Of a stretch of DNA of 5,998 nt, positions 1-5,911 are shown in pieces. Position 1 is the stretch's first letter; every line of letters starts with the position of its first letter. The stretch is from Elusimicrobia bacterium RIFOXYB2_FULL_48_7. Its GTDB lineage: Bacteria; Elusimicrobiota; Endomicrobiia; CG1-02-37-114; XYA2-FULL-39-19. Position numbers and translations under genes: made by a program. The DNA lies in assembly GCA_001800495.1 (NCBI GenBank), contig MGVM01000142.1, positions 1 through 5,998 on the forward strand, written 5' to 3'. The notes under the pieces are model-generated. The model did not search any database, was not told the DNA's origin, and saw only the letters and a program-made list of their open reading frames with translations.

Positions 1-252
1 AGCGCGGGTGTTGTCCTGATAGAGAACACAAAAGAAAACTTCGAGAATATCTCGGTGCAGATAGAGAAGATCGCAAAGCAGGTGGAGCAGATCGCGGCGG
101 CCGCGGAGGAAACAGCGGCGAGTTCCGAAGAAGTCACTGCTACCAGCGAAGAGCAGTCCGCCTCCGTAGAGGAAATAGCGTCCTCAGCCAAGCAGCTTTC
201 CAACTCGGCCAGGATACTGCAGGACATAGTTTCAAAATTCAAGGTAAAGTAA
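1..252 (+). CDS. Methyl-accepting chemotaxis protein, C-terminal end (5'-truncated by window edge)
   Basis: Frame 1 is open from the first base to the TAA at 250-252, giving the last 83 residues of a chemoreceptor. The GTG at 55 is not a real start, because the same frame continues upstream out of the window. The fragment is the distal part of the cytoplasmic signalling coiled coil. It shows heptad-spaced alanine and serine, then four Glu-Glu pairs exactly seven residues apart (fragment residues 36/37, 43/44, 50/51 and 57/58) in A/S-x-x-E-E-x-x-A/S contexts. These are candidate CheR/CheB methylation sites. The end, ILQDIVSKFKV, matches the usual tail of Bacillus/Thermotoga-type receptors, and there is no NWETF-like tethering pentapeptide. 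The kinase-contacting hairpin tip, any membrane segments and the ligand domain lie upstream, so receptor class and ligand cannot be told. cheR starts 11 bases after the stop. Confidence 0.93.
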   Translation, partial: SAGVVLIENTKENFENISVQIEKIAKQVEQIAAAAEETAASSEEVTATSEEQSASVEEIASSAKQLSNSARILQDIVSKFKVK

Positions 253-263
253 GGTGCGAAACC

Positions 264-1103
264 ATGGCCGACATCAGCTACGACGTGCTCAAGAAAAGGG
301 TTTTCCTGGACCGTAATTTCGACCTGGGTAAATATTCCGAGGAATACGTGAAAAGAAGGGTGAATTCCCGGATGTTCGTCCTGAAGATTGAGAAAGACAA
401 TTTCAGCATTTACGCGGATTTCCTGAAGAAAAACCCGGAGGAATACCCGAAGCTCTTTGACGCCTTCAGCATAAACGTGACCGAGTTTTTCAGGGATGTC
501 CCGTTGTGGAAACTGCTCAGGCAGAAATATTTCCCTGAGCTTATTGAGCTCAAAAAAAACAGCCAGGCGCCGTGCGTCCGGGTCTGGAGCGCGGGCTGTT
601 CCACGGGGGAGGAGCCGTATTCCATAGCGATGCTTTTCAATGATATCCTCCCGGGCAATTTCACGTTCAGTATCACCGCGACCGATATCGACAGGGACGC
701 CCTTGAAAAAGCGTCGAAAGGTGTTTATGACGAAGCCCAGCTCAAGAATGCCGGCCAGGTGAACCCGTTTTACCTGAAAAAACATTTCACGGCAGAGCCG
801 GACGAAAAGCACCCGGACTGCAAAAAGTTCAGGGTATCTGACGGATTGAAAAGAAATATAATTTTCAGGCATAACAATTTCACGGCGGACGACCCGCCCA
901 GGATGATGGACATTGTTTTCTGCCGTAACGCCATGATCTATATTGCCCGGGAAGCCAAGGAGTCTATTTTCCGCAAAGTCCATGATTCACTTGTTGAAGG
1001 GGGGCTCTTTATCATAGGAAAGTCCGAGATTCTGCCGGTCACAAGGGAAAATAACAGTTTCAAGCTTGAATGCCAGCTTGAGCATATATACAGGAAGGCA
1101 TAG
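264..1103 (+). CDS. cheR: Chemotaxis protein methyltransferase CheR
   Basis: A cytoplasmic SAM-dependent enzyme that methylates receptor glutamates. The 279 residues fit the family's usual 255-290. An N-terminal helical domain (about 1-75) includes YVKRRVNSRM and leads into INVTEFFRD (70-78). The Rossmann methyltransferase domain carries the SAM-binding motif WSAGCSTGEEPYS (108-120), the acidic TDID (140-143) and DIVFCRNAMIYI (216-227), and ends with GGLFIIGKSE (246-255). The last motif has Lys where many CheRs have His. A small beta subdomain is expected around 155-200. The ATG at 264 is chosen because AAGGTG (251-256) lies 7 bases upstream and the protein then starts at the normal family position. 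That Shine-Dalgarno sequence overlaps the MCP stop codon. Since the receptor here lacks a C-terminal pentapeptide, this CheR probably recognises its substrate helix directly; this is inference. No key motif is missing. Confidence 0.97.
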   Translation: MADISYDVLKKRVFLDRNFDLGKYSEEYVKRRVNSRMFVLKIEKDNFSIYADFLKKNPEEYPKLFDAFSINVTEFFRDVPLWKLLRQKYFPELIELKKNSQAPCVRVWSAGCSTGEEPYSIAMLFNDILPGNFTFSITATDIDRDALEKASKGVYDEAQLKNAGQVNPFYLKKHFTAEPDEKHPDCKKFRVSDGLKRNIIFRHNNFTADDPPRMMDIVFCRNAMIYIAREAKESIFRKVHDSLVEGGLFIIGKSEILPVTRENNSFKLECQLEHIYRKA

Positions 1104-1111
1104 AAGGTATT

Positions 1112-1120
1112 AAGGAGGAA
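1112..1120 (+). promoter_or_regulatory. Strong Shine-Dalgarno of the first cheY
   Basis: AAGGAGGAA sits 4 bases before the cheY ATG at 1125, with the AGGAGG core (1113-1118) 6 bases away. This is the best ribosome binding site in the window, and it lies in the longest spacer (21 bases between cheR and cheY). It suggests cheY is translated independently and at a higher level than its neighbours, several of which start in stop/start overlaps. No promoter-like elements are visible in the spacer. Confidence 0.8.
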
Positions 1121-1124
1121 ATAA

Positions 1125-1481
1125 ATGGCAAAAATAATGGTTGTTGACGATTCAAGATTCATGCGTCTTACCTTGAAGAACATGCTTGAAAATAACGGCC
1201 ACCAGGTGGTGGGCGAAGCGGAAAACGAGGCGGAGGCGGTGGTCAAATATACCGCGCTCAAACCCGACATCGTGACCATGGATATCATAATGCCGGTTGA
1301 ATCGGGCATTACCGCGGTCAAGAAAATTATCGCGCTGGACCCTGCCGCCAAGATCATAATGGTCTCGGCGATGGGCCAGGAAAAAATACTGGAGGACGCG
1401 AAACAAGCCGGCGCCAAGGGTTTCGTGGTAAAGCCGGTAAAACAGGCGGAATTGGCGGAGGCCATAAAGAAAATCCTATGA
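1125..1481 (+). CDS. cheY: Chemotaxis response regulator CheY (single receiver domain)
   Basis: At 118 residues this is a stand-alone receiver with no output domain. All phosphorylation residues are present: acid pocket D8/D9, phosphoacceptor D53 (in TMDIIMP), the switch hydroxyl S81 and K103 (in FVVKP). The stretch SAMGQEK (81-87) and GAKGFVVKP (96-104) are characteristic of Bacillus/Thermotoga CheY. A small oddity is MPVESG (56-61), where most receivers have MPxxDG or MPxxNG. In this pathway CheA phosphorylates CheY, CheY-P binds the flagellar switch, and CheC removes the phosphate. The gene sits between cheR and cheB behind a strong ribosome binding site, and its TGA stop overlaps the cheB ATG. 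A second CheY-like gene begins at 5912, so the division of labour between the two is open. Confidence 0.96.
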   Translation: MAKIMVVDDSRFMRLTLKNMLENNGHQVVGEAENEAEAVVKYTALKPDIVTMDIIMPVESGITAVKKIIALDPAAKIIMVSAMGQEKILEDAKQAGAKGFVVKPVKQAELAEAIKKIL

Positions 1482-2509
1482 TCAAGCTCCTTGTCGTGGA
1501 TGATTCGCCTTTTATCAGGAAGATAGTCAGGGAGATGCTCTCGGGTGACCCTGAAATTACCATCGTGGGAGAGGCCTCCGGCGGCAGGGAGGCCATGGAT
1601 AAGATCCCGGTTTTAAGGCCTGACGTGATACTGCTGGATGTTATAATGCCTATACCTGACGGGCTTTGGACCCTCGAGGAAATAAACAAGCAATACAGGG
1701 TTCCCGTCATCATCTTCAGCTCGATCGCGGGCGAGGGCGCCGAAATAACCGCGGAGATTTTCAAGAACGGCGTCTTTGACGCCATACATAAGCCGGTGTC
1801 GCCGAATGATATTATCAACGTAAAAAACGAACTCATCCAGAAAATCAGGGCCGCCGGCGCGGTTGACAAAAACAAACTCCTTCTGGTGATGGCCGGGAAC
1901 AAGGCAAGGGTAAAGAAGGAAGAAAAGCTTAATGTTTCGGCGTTCAAGATAGTCGCTATCGGCTCCTCGGCGGGAGGGCCTCCCGCGCTTTACGAGGTTT
2001 TAAGGCAGCTGCCAGCGGACCTGGGAGCGGGCATCATTGTCGCCCAGCACATGCCGGAGAACTTTATACGGCCCTTCGCTGTACATATTGAAAGAATAGC
2101 CCAGATGCCCGTGAAGGTCGCCGGCGACGGCGATATTATTTTTTCCGGGAGAATTTTGATTTCCCCGGCTGAAAAAACTATTACCGTGAACCGTATTAAA
2201 AAAGGCGGGGTAGTCCAGCTTGAAAGCACGCCTTTGGCGCCCAGGCCCTCGGTGGATCTGATGTTCTCTTCGGCGGCCGAGGCGTTTTCCAGGAATACCG
2301 TCGGTGTCATACTTTCAGGAATGGGCAGCGACGGCACCAAGGGCATGATGTCAATAAGGAATTCCGGCGGCAGGACCATGGCCCAGGACGAAAAAACATC
2401 CCTGGTCTACGGGATGCCGAAGTCCGCCATTGAATCCGGCGCGGCGCAGAAAGCCCTGCCCCTGGGGCAGATAGCCCTGGAGATAATAAATACCGTAAAA
2501 GGAATGTAA
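1478..2509 (+). CDS. cheB: Receptor glutamate methylesterase CheB (receiver plus CheB esterase domain)
   Basis: Removes methyl groups from receptor glutamates when phosphorylated by CheA. The 343 residues compare with about 349 in E. coli. Residues 1-120 are a receiver with D8/D9, phosphoacceptor D54 (LLDVIMP), S81/S82 and K105 (HKP). A linker (about 121-155) rich in Lys and Ala joins it to the esterase domain (156-343). The catalytic triad is visible: S164 in IGSSAGGPPAL, H191 in AQHMP and D285 in SGMGSDGTKGM. RPSVDLMF (256-263) and the late MAQDE and GMPKSAI motifs are also normal. The ATG lies inside the cheY stop (ATGA, 1478-1481), so translation is probably coupled to cheY. The SPAEKTITV segment lacks the His often seen there in other CheBs, but that residue is not part of the triad. 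Confidence 0.97.
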   Translation: MIKLLVVDDSPFIRKIVREMLSGDPEITIVGEASGGREAMDKIPVLRPDVILLDVIMPIPDGLWTLEEINKQYRVPVIIFSSIAGEGAEITAEIFKNGVFDAIHKPVSPNDIINVKNELIQKIRAAGAVDKNKLLLVMAGNKARVKKEEKLNVSAFKIVAIGSSAGGPPALYEVLRQLPADLGAGIIVAQHMPENFIRPFAVHIERIAQMPVKVAGDGDIIFSGRILISPAEKTITVNRIKKGGVVQLESTPLAPRPSVDLMFSSAAEAFSRNTVGVILSGMGSDGTKGMMSIRNSGGRTMAQDEKTSLVYGMPKSAIESGAAQKALPLGQIALEIINTVKGM

Positions 2510-2514
2510 TTAAA

Positions 2515-4194
2515 ATGGACCAGCAGGAACTGGAACAATTCAGGGAAGTGTTCATCTCGGAAGCCAGGGAAAACCTTAACAAGCTAAATTCCCTGATGCT
2601 TGAGCTTGAAAAGAACCCCGGAAGCGTGGAACCGCTCAAGGATATTTTCCGCGTGGCGCACACTATCAAGGGAATGGCGGCGACCATGGGGTACGAAAAC
2701 ATTACCGCGCTCACCCATGAAATGGAAAACATCCTTGACAAGCTCAGGTGCGGCTCTTTGAATGCGTCGCCCGGGCTTATTAATACGATATTCGGCTGTT
2801 TTGACAACATAGAAGTCCTGGTGGACGAAGTCGCGACCGGCGAAAATAAAAATATTGATGTCGGCTCGCTTATTGAAAAACTTAAAAATTCCGCCTTGGC
2901 CTGCGCGGGCAGCAAGGCCGCGGCGCCGGAGCCGCCCAAGCCGCAAGAACCTACCGAGGCGGCTGCCCCGGAAACACAGCCGCAGGATACCAGGCCCGGA
3001 GCGCCGGGCCATGCCGCGGCACAGACGGTCCGCCTGAAAGTGGAGAACCTCGACCGGCTCATGAACCTTGTGGGGGAGCTCGTGATAAACAAGGCCCAGT
3101 TGGTTGAGATCTCAAAAACCCTGGGCAATTATGAACTGGCAGCCACGCTCAAGCAGTTCAACAGGGTAAGCGCCGAACTGCAGGAGGAAGTCCTTAAAAC
3201 CAGGATGATCCCCCTGAAAAGCATTTTCGACCGTTACCCCAGGATGCTGCGCGACCTCTCAAAACGGCTGGACAAGGAAGTTAATTTCGATGTTATCGGC
3301 TCGGAGATAGAAATTGACAGGACGCTTCTCGAGGAGATCAACGAGCCGCTGGTTCACCTTTTGAGGAACGCCATTGACCACGGCATAGAAACCACGCAGG
3401 AAAGGATAGCAAAAGGAAAACCAGCAGAGGGGAACATCACGCTGACCGCGCGGCGCGAAAAAGGTTACTGCTTCATCGAAATAAAGGATGACGGCAAGGG
3501 CATGGATTCCGGCGAGGTGAAGGCGAAAGCCGTGGAGAAAGGCATCATAAGCGGCGAGGAAGCCGCCAAGTTATCGGAAAAAGAAGCGTTCAACCTGATA
3601 TGCCACCCGTCGTTTTCAACAGCCAAGGAAGTAACGGATATTTCAGGCCGCGGCGTGGGCATGGACGTGGTGAAAAACGTCATAGACTCCTTCAACGGCA
3701 AATTTGAAATAATGTCAAAGAAAGGCGCGGGGTCCGTTTTTGTTTTACAGCTTCCCCTGACGCTGGCGATAATCCAGGCAATGCTTGTGCGCTCCGGGAA
3801 CGAGATCTACGCGATACCGCTTTCAAATATCGAGGAATCCTACTGCCTTAATTCAAAAGAGATCAACAAGGTGGGGAAAAAGGAAGTTTTCCTCCACAGG
3901 AACGAGGTGATACCGCTTGTCAGGCTTGACCGGTTGTTCGGGCCGGACAAGGCTGCCGCCGTTCCTGCTGCCGCAGGAAAAACCAGCCCCGGTTGCGATT
4001 ATTACACGGTAATTGTCGAAATAAACGCCAACAAGACCGGCATCCTTGTTGACGCGCTGATGGGCAAATCCGAGATCGTCATCAAGTCCCTGCCCGGGAT
4101 AACCAGGCACGCGAAAAATTTCAGCGGCGCCACGATCATGGGCAACGGGAAAGTCGTGCTCATAATAGATATAGCTTCCCTGGAGATCCTATGA
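2515..4194 (+). CDS. cheA: Chemotaxis histidine kinase CheA, short form without a P2 domain
   Basis: Receptor-coupled kinase that autophosphorylates in trans and feeds CheY and CheB. Domains in order are as follows. P1/Hpt spans 1-125, with phosphorylated H49 in RVAHTIKGMAATMGY. An Ala/Pro/Glu-rich linker spans about 126-170. P3 dimerisation spans about 171-240, starting VRLKVENLDRLMNLVGELV. The P4 ATPase spans about 241-410, with N box HLLRNAIDHGIE (281-292), G1 DDGKGM (325-330), F box HPSFSTA (364-370) and G2 SGRGVGMD (377-384). The P5 CheW-like domain runs from about 412 to the end. The protein is 559 residues against roughly 650-670 in E. coli and Thermotoga. The deficit matches an absent P2 docking domain. 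The F box has Ser where PGFST is usual. The gene starts 5 bases after cheB, with an AAAGGA-type ribosome site at 2498-2503, and its TGA overlaps the next ATG. Confidence 0.96.
   Translation: MDQQELEQFREVFISEARENLNKLNSLMLELEKNPGSVEPLKDIFRVAHTIKGMAATMGYENITALTHEMENILDKLRCGSLNASPGLINTIFGCFDNIEVLVDEVATGENKNIDVGSLIEKLKNSALACAGSKAAAPEPPKPQEPTEAAAPETQPQDTRPGAPGHAAAQTVRLKVENLDRLMNLVGELVINKAQLVEISKTLGNYELAATLKQFNRVSAELQEEVLKTRMIPLKSIFDRYPRMLRDLSKRLDKEVNFDVIGSEIEIDRTLLEEINEPLVHLLRNAIDHGIETTQERIAKGKPAEGNITLTARREKGYCFIEIKDDGKGMDSGEVKAKAVEKGIISGEEAAKLSEKEAFNLICHPSFSTAKEVTDISGRGVGMDVVKNVIDSFNGKFEIMSKKGAGSVFVLQLPLTLAIIQAMLVRSGNEIYAIPLSNIEESYCLNSKEINKVGKKEVFLHRNEVIPLVRLDRLFGPDKAAAVPAAAGKTSPGCDYYTVIVEINANKTGILVDALMGKSEIVIKSLPGITRHAKNFSGATIMGNGKVVLIIDIASLEIL
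2993..3010 (+). other. Perfect GC-only inverted repeat in the CheA linker coding region
   Basis: GGCCCGG (2993-2999) and CCGGGCC (3004-3010) are exact reverse complements separated by AGCG. They form a 7-bp all-GC stem with a 4-base loop in the mRNA. It encodes part of the low-complexity Pro/Gly/Ala linker between P1 and P3. It is not followed by a T tract, so it is not a terminator. It could slow ribosomes between domains, but GC-rich linker codons alone could also produce it. Confidence 0.45.
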
Positions 4195-4811
4195 AACAAA
4201 TGACCGAACTGCAGTTTGACGCTGTCAAGGAGATCTGCGCGACCTGCATGGCAAACGCCGCTACCGCCATATCGAAAATGGTGAACCAGAAGATCAATAT
4301 GTCAGTGCCTGAAATGAAAATTGTCCCGCTGAACGAGGTTTCCTCGAACATCTGCAGGTGCTCGGAGCTTGTCGCCGGCATCTACTGCCGGCTTCAGGGG
4401 GATTTTTCCGGCGGGTTCCTGCTCACCCTGCCCAGGAAAACGTCCATGGTGCTCTCGGACGTCCTGCTGAACAAGAAACAAGGCAAGACGAACATGCTGG
4501 GCAACATGGAGAAATCAGCTTTGACGGAATTCGGCAATATAATAATCGGCACATTCGTCAATTACCTGGCGAAAAGCACCGACAAGTACATCTATATCTC
4601 GGTCCCGTCGCTGGCGTATGACATCGTGGACGCCATAATAGACAATATCCTCATCGAGCTTGCCGCCGAGACGGAGTACGCGCTTGTGATGAAAATGTAC
4701 TTTAACGACGTGTCCGACAATATCTGCGGGCAGTTTTTCCTGATCCCGGACCAGAATTCGCTGAAACTGCTGCTTTCGGCCGTCGACAAGAAAATAGGGG
4801 AATTTAAATAA
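4191..4811 (+). CDS. cheC: CheC-family CheY-P phosphatase, paralogue 1, with a degenerate N-terminal active site
   Basis: A 206-residue CheC-type protein (B. subtilis CheC is about 209). The family motif is D/S-x3-E-x2-N-x22-P, normally present twice. The second copy is intact: S109, E113, N116, P139. The first has D10, E14 and P40 at exact spacing, but Ala (A17) replaces the Asn, with cysteines at 16 and 19. One catalytic site is therefore expected instead of two. D144, five residues after P139, corresponds to the CheC aspartate known to contact CheD. More cysteines lie at 55, 57, 66 and 179. The ATG at 4191 overlaps the cheA stop (ATGA) and has GGAG at 4182-4185. An in-frame ATG at 4200 is a less likely alternative. 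The adjacent cheC suggests a tandem duplication. It could be a CheX-like or purely regulatory CheC, but full length and both half-motifs favour CheC. Confidence 0.9.
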   Translation: MKQMTELQFDAVKEICATCMANAATAISKMVNQKINMSVPEMKIVPLNEVSSNICRCSELVAGIYCRLQGDFSGGFLLTLPRKTSMVLSDVLLNKKQGKTNMLGNMEKSALTEFGNIIIGTFVNYLAKSTDKYIYISVPSLAYDIVDAIIDNILIELAAETEYALVMKMYFNDVSDNICGQFFLIPDQNSLKLLLSAVDKKIGEFK

Positions 4812-4812
4812 C

Positions 4813-5409
4813 ATGGAAAAGCCGTATGAAGGCAAGATAGATATCCTGAAGGAAATAATAAATATCGGCACGGGCCATGCCGCGACGGCGCTTTCAAGGT
4901 TCATAAACAAGCCCGTCTCGGTGAGGGTGCCCGACATCAGCGTGGCGCTGGTCAGCAGGATCCCGGAACTGCTCGGCGGGGCGGACCTGAAGGTGAGGGG
5001 GTTTTATTTCAAACTCACGGGCGACATAACCGGCGGCATATTCCAGTATTTTCCCGAAGAGACCGCCGGCCAGCTGGCCGACGCCTTACTCCACGACATC
5101 AGCCAGAAGGATGATGAAATGAAAAAATCCGCCCTGATGGAGCTGGCGAATATCACCACGAATTCCTACATAAACGCCATCGCGGACATGATAGAGTCAA
5201 AAATATACATTTCTGTGCCGTTCTATTCAGCCGACATGCTGGGAGCCGTGATCGATTTCCTGCTCATCGAGATTTCCGAGACCACGGATTACGCCCTGCT
5301 GATGGAAACAATAATCGAGATAGACGGCACCGAGATCTCGGGCAGGTTCATTTTCATGCCGGATATACTGTCTTTCAATAAATTGTTCGACAGGCTGGGG
5401 ATAAAATGA
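4813..5409 (+). CDS. cheC: CheC-family CheY-P phosphatase, paralogue 2, both active sites intact
   Basis: A 198-residue canonical CheC. It hydrolyses CheY-P and, in Bacillus and Thermotoga, binds CheD. Both phosphatase motifs fit D/S-x3-E-x2-N-x22-P exactly: D10/E14/N17/P40 (in DILKEIINIGTGHAATALS) and S106/E110/N113/P136 (in SALMELANITTNSY). NIGTGHAATALS is the familiar CheC signature after the first Asn. D141, five residues after P136, is the expected CheD-contact aspartate. The end RFIFMPDILSFNKLFDRLG matches the family C-terminus. It shares many positions with the gene immediately upstream (both have IYISVP, then ID..L.IE and YAL.M), so they are paralogues. It starts 1 base after the previous stop, with AGGGGAA at 4796-4802 as a likely ribosome site, and its TGA overlaps the cheD ATG. 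The coupling to cheD fits a CheC-CheD complex. Confidence 0.95.
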   Translation: MEKPYEGKIDILKEIINIGTGHAATALSRFINKPVSVRVPDISVALVSRIPELLGGADLKVRGFYFKLTGDITGGIFQYFPEETAGQLADALLHDISQKDDEMKKSALMELANITTNSYINAIADMIESKIYISVPFYSADMLGAVIDFLLIEISETTDYALLMETIIEIDGTEISGRFIFMPDILSFNKLFDRLGIK

Positions 5410-5906
5410 GCGAGTGCGTCAGCGTGAAGATCATCAACATAGGGATAGCCGACTACAAAGTCTGCGCCAGCCCCGCTTTGCTTGAAAGCACGGGGCTTGG
5501 GTCCTGCGTGGGCATAGCCCTTGTCGACCCGGTGACAAAGATCGGCGGGCTTGCCCATATAATGCTCCCGTGCAGCGCGGAATCCAGGATAACGACTTAC
5601 CCGCTCAAGTTTGCCGACACCGCCGTCCGGATGATGATAGAAGACATGGTCAAGCTCGGCGCCTCGAAAAGAAGGATCGTCGCCAAGATAGCGGGCGGCG
5701 CCTGCATGTTCGAGCTCACCGTTCCCAACCCCGCCATGAATGTCGGCGAGAGGAACATAGCCGCCGTCAGGAAAGTGCTCCAGGAGGAAAATATCCCCCT
5801 GGTGGCGGAAGACACGGGGAAGAATTACGGCCGCTCGCTGGCCCTGAGCCTGGAGAACGGGAAATTACGGATAAAATCAAGCCATCACGGAGCAAAGGAG
5901 ATCTAA
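5406..5906 (+). CDS. cheD: Chemoreceptor glutamine deamidase CheD
   Basis: Deamidates receptor glutamines to glutamates and forms a regulatory complex with CheC. The length of 166 residues is typical. The catalytic Cys is C34 in LGSCVGIAL and the catalytic His is H51 in GGLAHIMLP. Their 17-residue spacing matches Thermotoga CheD (C27/H44). The third active-site position, Thr six residues before the Cys in Thermotoga, is Ser here (S28), followed by T29. Other family motifs are KIAGGACMF (94-102), NVGERN (112-117) and DTGKNYGRSLAL (136-147). A short basic, His-containing tail follows. The ATG overlaps the upstream cheC stop (ATGA, 5406-5409), implying coupled synthesis with its probable partner. 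The receptor fragment in this window already has Glu at all four candidate pairs, so CheD's substrate may be elsewhere on that receptor or on other receptors. Confidence 0.96.
   Translation: MSECVSVKIINIGIADYKVCASPALLESTGLGSCVGIALVDPVTKIGGLAHIMLPCSAESRITTYPLKFADTAVRMMIEDMVKLGASKRRIVAKIAGGACMFELTVPNPAMNVGERNIAAVRKVLQEENIPLVAEDTGKNYGRSLALSLENGKLRIKSSHHGAKEI
5896..5900 (+). promoter_or_regulatory. Shine-Dalgarno of the second cheY-like gene
   Basis: AGGAG at 5896-5900, inside the last codons of cheD, lies 11 bases before the ATG at 5912. The spacing is a little long but usable. It supports that ATG as the start and continuation of the operon past the window edge. Confidence 0.6.
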
Positions 5907-5911
5907 AACCC

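Noticed and set aside
55..252. A separate 65-residue protein starting at GTG 55
   Set aside because: The frame is open from base 1 and encodes continuous receptor coiled coil, so the GTG is an internal valine codon of a truncated MCP.
1104..1124. Possible internal promoter between cheR and cheY
   Set aside because: The spacer is only 21 bases, mostly taken by a Shine-Dalgarno sequence, and I could not find paired -35/-10 or sigma-28/sigma-54-type elements there.
1354..1947. Long minus-strand open frame opposite cheY/cheB (197 residues)
   Set aside because: It lies fully antisense to two well-conserved genes, has low-complexity Ser/Pro/Phe-rich sequence, no ribosome site and no recognisable motif. 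The same holds for the minus-strand frames at 938-1465, 2307-3128 and 4515-4937.
1970..1986. Near-palindrome GCGGGAGG-G-CCTCCCGC in cheB
   Set aside because: The two 8-base arms flank a single base, but the segment encodes the constrained AGGPPA part of the catalytic serine motif, so Gly and Pro codons explain it. The symmetry is probably accidental.
2855..3037. Plus-strand Arg/Pro-rich open frame inside cheA
   Set aside because: It is an out-of-frame reading of the Ala/Pro-rich linker codons, and its arginine-rich composition is explained by the GC-rich DNA. The frame at 4358-4621 inside the first cheC is rejected likewise.
4374..4392. Inverted repeat GCCGGCA / TGCCGGC with 5-base loop, followed downstream by a short T run
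   Set aside because: It is a perfect 7-bp stem, but the T run starts about 10 bases after the stem and the site lies mid-gene in the first cheC. It is not a credible terminator.
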